From a virus: DNA of 33,421 bases. Below are positions 31,502 through 33,421 of this stretch, piece after piece. A program made the position numbers and the translations under genes. The stretch is taken from positions 1-33,421 of the IMG/VR virus record IMGVR_UViG_3300033153_006874. One strand, written 5' to 3'. The notes below the pieces were generated by a model. It had not been told where the DNA came from, did not search any database, and saw nothing but the letters and a program-made list of their open reading frames with translations. Every line of letters starts with the position of its first letter. Within the stretch, counting starts at the first letter, position 1.

Positions 31502-31659
31502 GAATTGTGTAGTGATTGCTGTTTACGTTGCTAGCTAGTCAATAATCTTACCTAAATTACCTCAGAATTCCATCCGTAAAATCTGCTTTATTTCCTCCCA
31601 CAATTAGCTAGTAACGTAGCAGATAGCTTGGTAAGGTATTACCTTTCAGGAGAAAACTT
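31502..31659 (+). promoter_or_regulatory. non-coding region with long-range stem and repeats
   Basis: TACGTTGCTAGCTA (31524-31537) can pair with TAGCTAGTAACGTA (31605-31618): 14 pairs, one G-U, around a 67-base loop. A second small stem GGTAA/TTACC (31630-31634, 31639-31643) sits just before the ribosome site AGGAG (31648-31652). TTACCT occurs three times (31548, 31557, 31639). The region may be a leader, a processing site or part of the origin; no gene was seen. Confidence 0.5.
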
Positions 31660-31863
31660 ATGCCTCATGTGAGAATCGGCAAGGATGCCGCTGACCATCA
31701 ACTATGTGACAAAATAGTGACTTGTAAGGTCACTGCGCAGATGAAATCCGATTTATTTGATATTGTTGGAGAAGGACATATCTCAGCATTTATCAGACAA
31801 ACCCTGAAAATGGCTCTAGGCCGTAAAAAGGCGAATAGAGCTAAATTCAATCGGAGAAACTAG
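31660..31863 (+). CDS. small basic protein, possible DNA-binding
   Basis: 67 residues, good AGGAG site seven bases before the ATG. The middle (TCKVTAQMKSDLFDIVGEGH, ISAFIRQTLKMALGRK) has a strand-helix-helix pattern like a ribbon-helix-helix protein, ending in a basic tail (KKANRAKFNRRN). It is the first gene after the structured region. It could be its repressor, but this is inferred from the fold pattern alone. Confidence 0.55.
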   Translation: MPHVRIGKDAADHQLCDKIVTCKVTAQMKSDLFDIVGEGHISAFIRQTLKMALGRKKANRAKFNRRN

Positions 31864-31865
31864 CT

Positions 31866-32147
31866 ATGGATTACTCATTTGGAGAAATCGCAGGTTACGC
31901 GGCATTGCTGCTTAGTACAGTCATGTGGCTCCCATGGGTAATATACAGGTTCACAGTGTTTTTTTGCAGACACCAGTATACAGGCTGGTGCGGTTCCCAG
32001 TTTGGGGACGAGTCAGGAGGACGGTATTTTGCGTTTAGAGTCCGCTGGTGTGATGAGTGTGAAAAGCTCGACAAGCAGCAAACCGAGAACATGTTCGAAT
32101 TTAACAGATGGACTGCTGAGGCTGAAAACGGGGATTGGTATGGCTGA
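31866..32147 (+). CDS. small membrane protein with Cys/His cluster
   Basis: 93 residues: one or two hydrophobic stretches at about 8-34 (AGYAALLLSTVMWLPWVIYRF), then FFCRHQYTGWC and RWCDECEKL, whose paired cysteines could bind a metal. A Trp-rich acidic end follows. It starts two bases after the previous stop and overlaps the next gene by eight. Function unknown; a membrane-placed anti-host or exclusion protein is one option. Confidence 0.55.
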   Translation: MDYSFGEIAGYAALLLSTVMWLPWVIYRFTVFFCRHQYTGWCGSQFGDESGGRYFAFRVRWCDECEKLDKQQTENMFEFNRWTAEAENGDWYG

Positions 32148-32331
32148 CTATGCGAATAAGACTGAGGTAGAGGAATTGTGTCGAGTATTCACAGATAGGC
32201 TTACAAAGCTCGGTTATGACTTCTCACTGGCTGACGACGGATTAGGACATCTGTACGTAGGAAACACAGGAGTAGAGGTAGCGACCACGTTTGGGACGCT
32301 ACAGGAGCTAGATTGGTTAACTTTAAATTAG
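32140..32331 (+). CDS. small hypothetical protein
   Basis: 63 residues from the ATG at 32140, which overlaps the preceding stop by eight bases and has GGGGA upstream. The frame is open further back to 32002, but that part lies over the membrane protein gene and looks non-natural. The start is helical (TEVEELCRVFTDRLTKLGYD), then beta-type (LYVGNTGVEVATTFG). Family not recognised. Confidence 0.55.
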   Translation: MADYANKTEVEELCRVFTDRLTKLGYDFSLADDGLGHLYVGNTGVEVATTFGTLQELDWLTLN

Positions 32332-32340
32332 GAGTTTTGA

Positions 32341-32598
32341 GTGGTTGGGACTGAATTAAGTAGCAAGTGTGTGAAGTCTGGGAGGCTAATGGAGTTAATT
32401 ACCGTAGACGGAGTTAGTAGGGAGGCCCTACTTAGGGAGATCTATGATGTGACAGATGACTCGTCTGAGCGCTTTAGAGAGAGCGCTTTGAGGAATCTAT
32501 CTAGAATGTTGAGTAGAATGAGGACTTTGGGTTTTAATATTGCCTCTCAGGGACGGATAGTTTTTAGGAGGGGACCTGATGTCAGCGTTACTAGATAA
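32341..32598 (+). CDS. small helical protein
   Basis: 85 residues from a GTG at 32341 with TAGGAG six bases before it. The central part (SREALLREIYDVTDDSSERF, RESALRNLSRMLSRMRTLGF) is strongly helical and ends in a short strand pair, a shape that could be a winged helix with basic recognition face. It overlaps the next gene by 20 bases. Function unknown. Confidence 0.55.
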   Translation: MVGTELSSKCVKSGRLMELITVDGVSREALLREIYDVTDDSSERFRESALRNLSRMLSRMRTLGFNIASQGRIVFRRGPDVSVTR

Positions 32599-32794
32599 AA
32601 AGGATTTTAAGATTTGGTTGGATATGAGTGAAGTCGGAGGAGAGGAGTTAGCTCTACCTTGTAGGCTTACTCTCGCTGTGAATGCTTTGAGCGGATTTCT
32701 CATGGAGATCAATCCAAGTCATTTGCCTCCTCAGATGAGATATAGGCGTGAGAGCGTACTTAGGAGGGTTTGGGGGGATAAAGATGACATCTGA
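32579..32794 (+). CDS. small hypothetical protein
   Basis: 71 residues, ATG at 32579 preceded by GGAGGGG. Sequence of mixed type (DFKIWLDMSEVGGEELALPC, RLTLAVNALSGFLMEI) with a basic end (RYRRESVLRRVWGDK). It overlaps both neighbours. No family recognised. Confidence 0.55.
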   Translation: MSALLDKKDFKIWLDMSEVGGEELALPCRLTLAVNALSGFLMEINPSHLPPQMRYRRESVLRRVWGDKDDI

Positions 32795-33176
32795 ATATAA
32801 CTTGCGTCTGAGTGAAGCTATGGCCGCTATGATCGACGACGGTGTTCGAGTTGAGCAGTCGAACTCGTATGGTGTGTTTTACTATGATGCTAATAATTAC
32901 TGTTTTCGACGTTCTAGGGATCCTGATTCCGATGAGATCGGGACCCCATGCAATCACTGGCAGCCCGGTAGCCATTGGCGAGTTGAGAAGCAAGAGCCTG
33001 AGCTTGTTACTTGGTGGGCACCTGTTTGGGTTTGGTACAAAGGAAATAGAGAGCCGCAAATTTGGCGGGGGGACGCAGAGAGATCGAAAGAAGAATTTTA
33101 CAGGATACATCCTAAATACAAAGTCCTGATATGGGGTTCTATCGAAGCGCCAGAGACGTTTGAGGGTATCGAATGA
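32784..33176 (+). CDS. hypothetical protein, Trp/Tyr-rich
   Basis: 130 residues from the ATG at 32784 (overlapping the previous stop; GGGGGG upstream). An earlier GTG at 32748 is open but lies in the previous gene. After a short helix (LRLSEAMAAMIDDGVRVEQS) the protein is rich in Trp, Tyr, Asp and Arg (CNHWQPGSHWRVE, TWWAPVWVWYKGNREPQIW), suggesting a compact beta domain. It is coupled to the junction-crossing gene by ATGA. Function unknown. Confidence 0.58.
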   Translation: MTSEYNLRLSEAMAAMIDDGVRVEQSNSYGVFYYDANNYCFRRSRDPDSDEIGTPCNHWQPGSHWRVEKQEPELVTWWAPVWVWYKGNREPQIWRGDAERSKEEFYRIHPKYKVLIWGSIEAPETFEGIE

Positions 33177-33421
33177 AACAATATCAACGAAAAACTACAC
33201 CTAACGTACAAGTATGGTTCTGGCTTGGAGGTAAGTTTCCTCCTAAGGTTCCTACATGGATTAGGAAATTCTGTCGAGTTAATGACCTCGGTCATAGTCG
33301 CTTCACAATCGTAGCAGATACCAAGACAGGGATAGCTAAGTCCTTTGGCTCCTGTTGGGTAGTGAAGGAACATGATGGAGGAGGCGTCTACCTAGTAGAT
33401 AGCATTACATTCAACAATGAT
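33173..33421 (+). CDS. hypothetical protein, 5' part of a gene crossing the circular join
   Basis: The frame opens with ATG at 33173 and has no stop before the window ends. It continues in the same frame at position 40 of the window (the first 39 bases repeat the last 39) and stops at 58-60, giving an 89-residue protein. The ATG overlaps the TGA of the preceding gene (ATGA), so translation is probably coupled. The product is small, basic and rich in aromatic residues (VWFWLGG, SCWVV), with no signal peptide or membrane segment that I can see. I do not recognise a family. It lies inside the string of short coupled genes at the end of the replication arm. Confidence 0.75.
   Translation, partial: MKQYQRKTTPNVQVWFWLGGKFPPKVPTWIRKFCRVNDLGHSRFTIVADTKTGIAKSFGSCWVVKEHDGGGVYLVDSITFNND
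33383..33421. repeat. terminal direct repeat, right copy
   Basis: Identical to bases 1-39. Merging the two copies gives a circle of about 33,382 bp. Physical virion ends (cos, short terminal repeats or headful permutation) cannot be read from this. Confidence 0.9.

Noticed and set aside
32002-32139. Longer form of the 63-residue protein starting at 32002
   Set aside because: The added part lies over the membrane protein gene and reads as Ser/Arg/Lys-rich nonsense; the ATG at 32140 overlaps the preceding stop as in neighbouring genes.
1-33421. CRISPR array, integrase/att sites or prophage borders
   Set aside because: No regularly spaced repeats, recombinase motif or tRNA end was seen; the only end repeat is the 39-base assembly overlap.

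Overview
This window reads as one complete, circularly permuted genome of a tailed dsDNA phage, most likely a short-tailed (podovirus-like) one. The last 39 bases (33383-33421) repeat the first 39 exactly, and one reading frame runs across the join. The true circle is therefore about 33,382 bp and the ends are an assembly break, not gene boundaries. The host looks Gram-negative: five encoded proteins start with a lipoprotein signal, two of them carry c-type heme motifs, and the endolysin stands next to a holin-like membrane protein. The style of the cytochrome-like lipoproteins recalls Bdellovibrionota or Myxococcota, but that is inference. No integrase, CI-like repressor, DNA polymerase, RNA polymerase or tRNA was recognised, so the phage is probably lytic and leans on host replication and transcription.

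Layout. (i) Rightward early/replication arm, 29782 through the join to 1611: a small winged-helix-like protein, a replication-initiator-like wHTH protein, a VRR-NUC-type nuclease, a run of small coupled unknown genes, a MazG-like pyrophosphohydrolase, a 33-residue membrane microprotein and a lipoprotein with a collagen-like segment and an SGNH hydrolase domain. (ii) Leftward late arm, 29449 down to 4437: four small unknowns (one overlapping), a membrane/coiled-coil protein, small and large terminase, portal, scaffold, coat protein (in its own unit between two hairpins), head/tail beta-proteins, a 1068-residue tail fibre with tandem repeats, a lipoprotein, three further structural proteins and a tail-nozzle candidate. 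An HNH-AP2 homing endonuclease has landed here. It is followed by a short protein with a damaged start, four probable ejection/internal virion proteins, the endolysin and a small duplicated protein. (iii) An accessory block, 4181-1647: a rightward holin candidate, then a leftward three-gene operon of lipoproteins. The first two have CxxCH heme-attachment motifs and Met-Pro-Pro segments; the third is Cys-rich.

How it works together. The two arms diverge from about 29450-29781, which holds a leftward promoter-like site, a terminator and an inverted repeat in front of the first rightward gene. They converge at 1611/1647, where a 9-bp hairpin lies between the stops. Most genes are coupled by ATGA, GTGA or TAATG overlaps. 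The most unusual content is the set of surface/periplasmic lipoproteins (two cytochrome-like, one SGNH esterase-like with a collagen-like linker, one Cys-rich, one inside the tail module). I know of no described phage system built this way; a role in modifying the envelope, excluding superinfection or altering respiration in infected cells is a hypothesis only.
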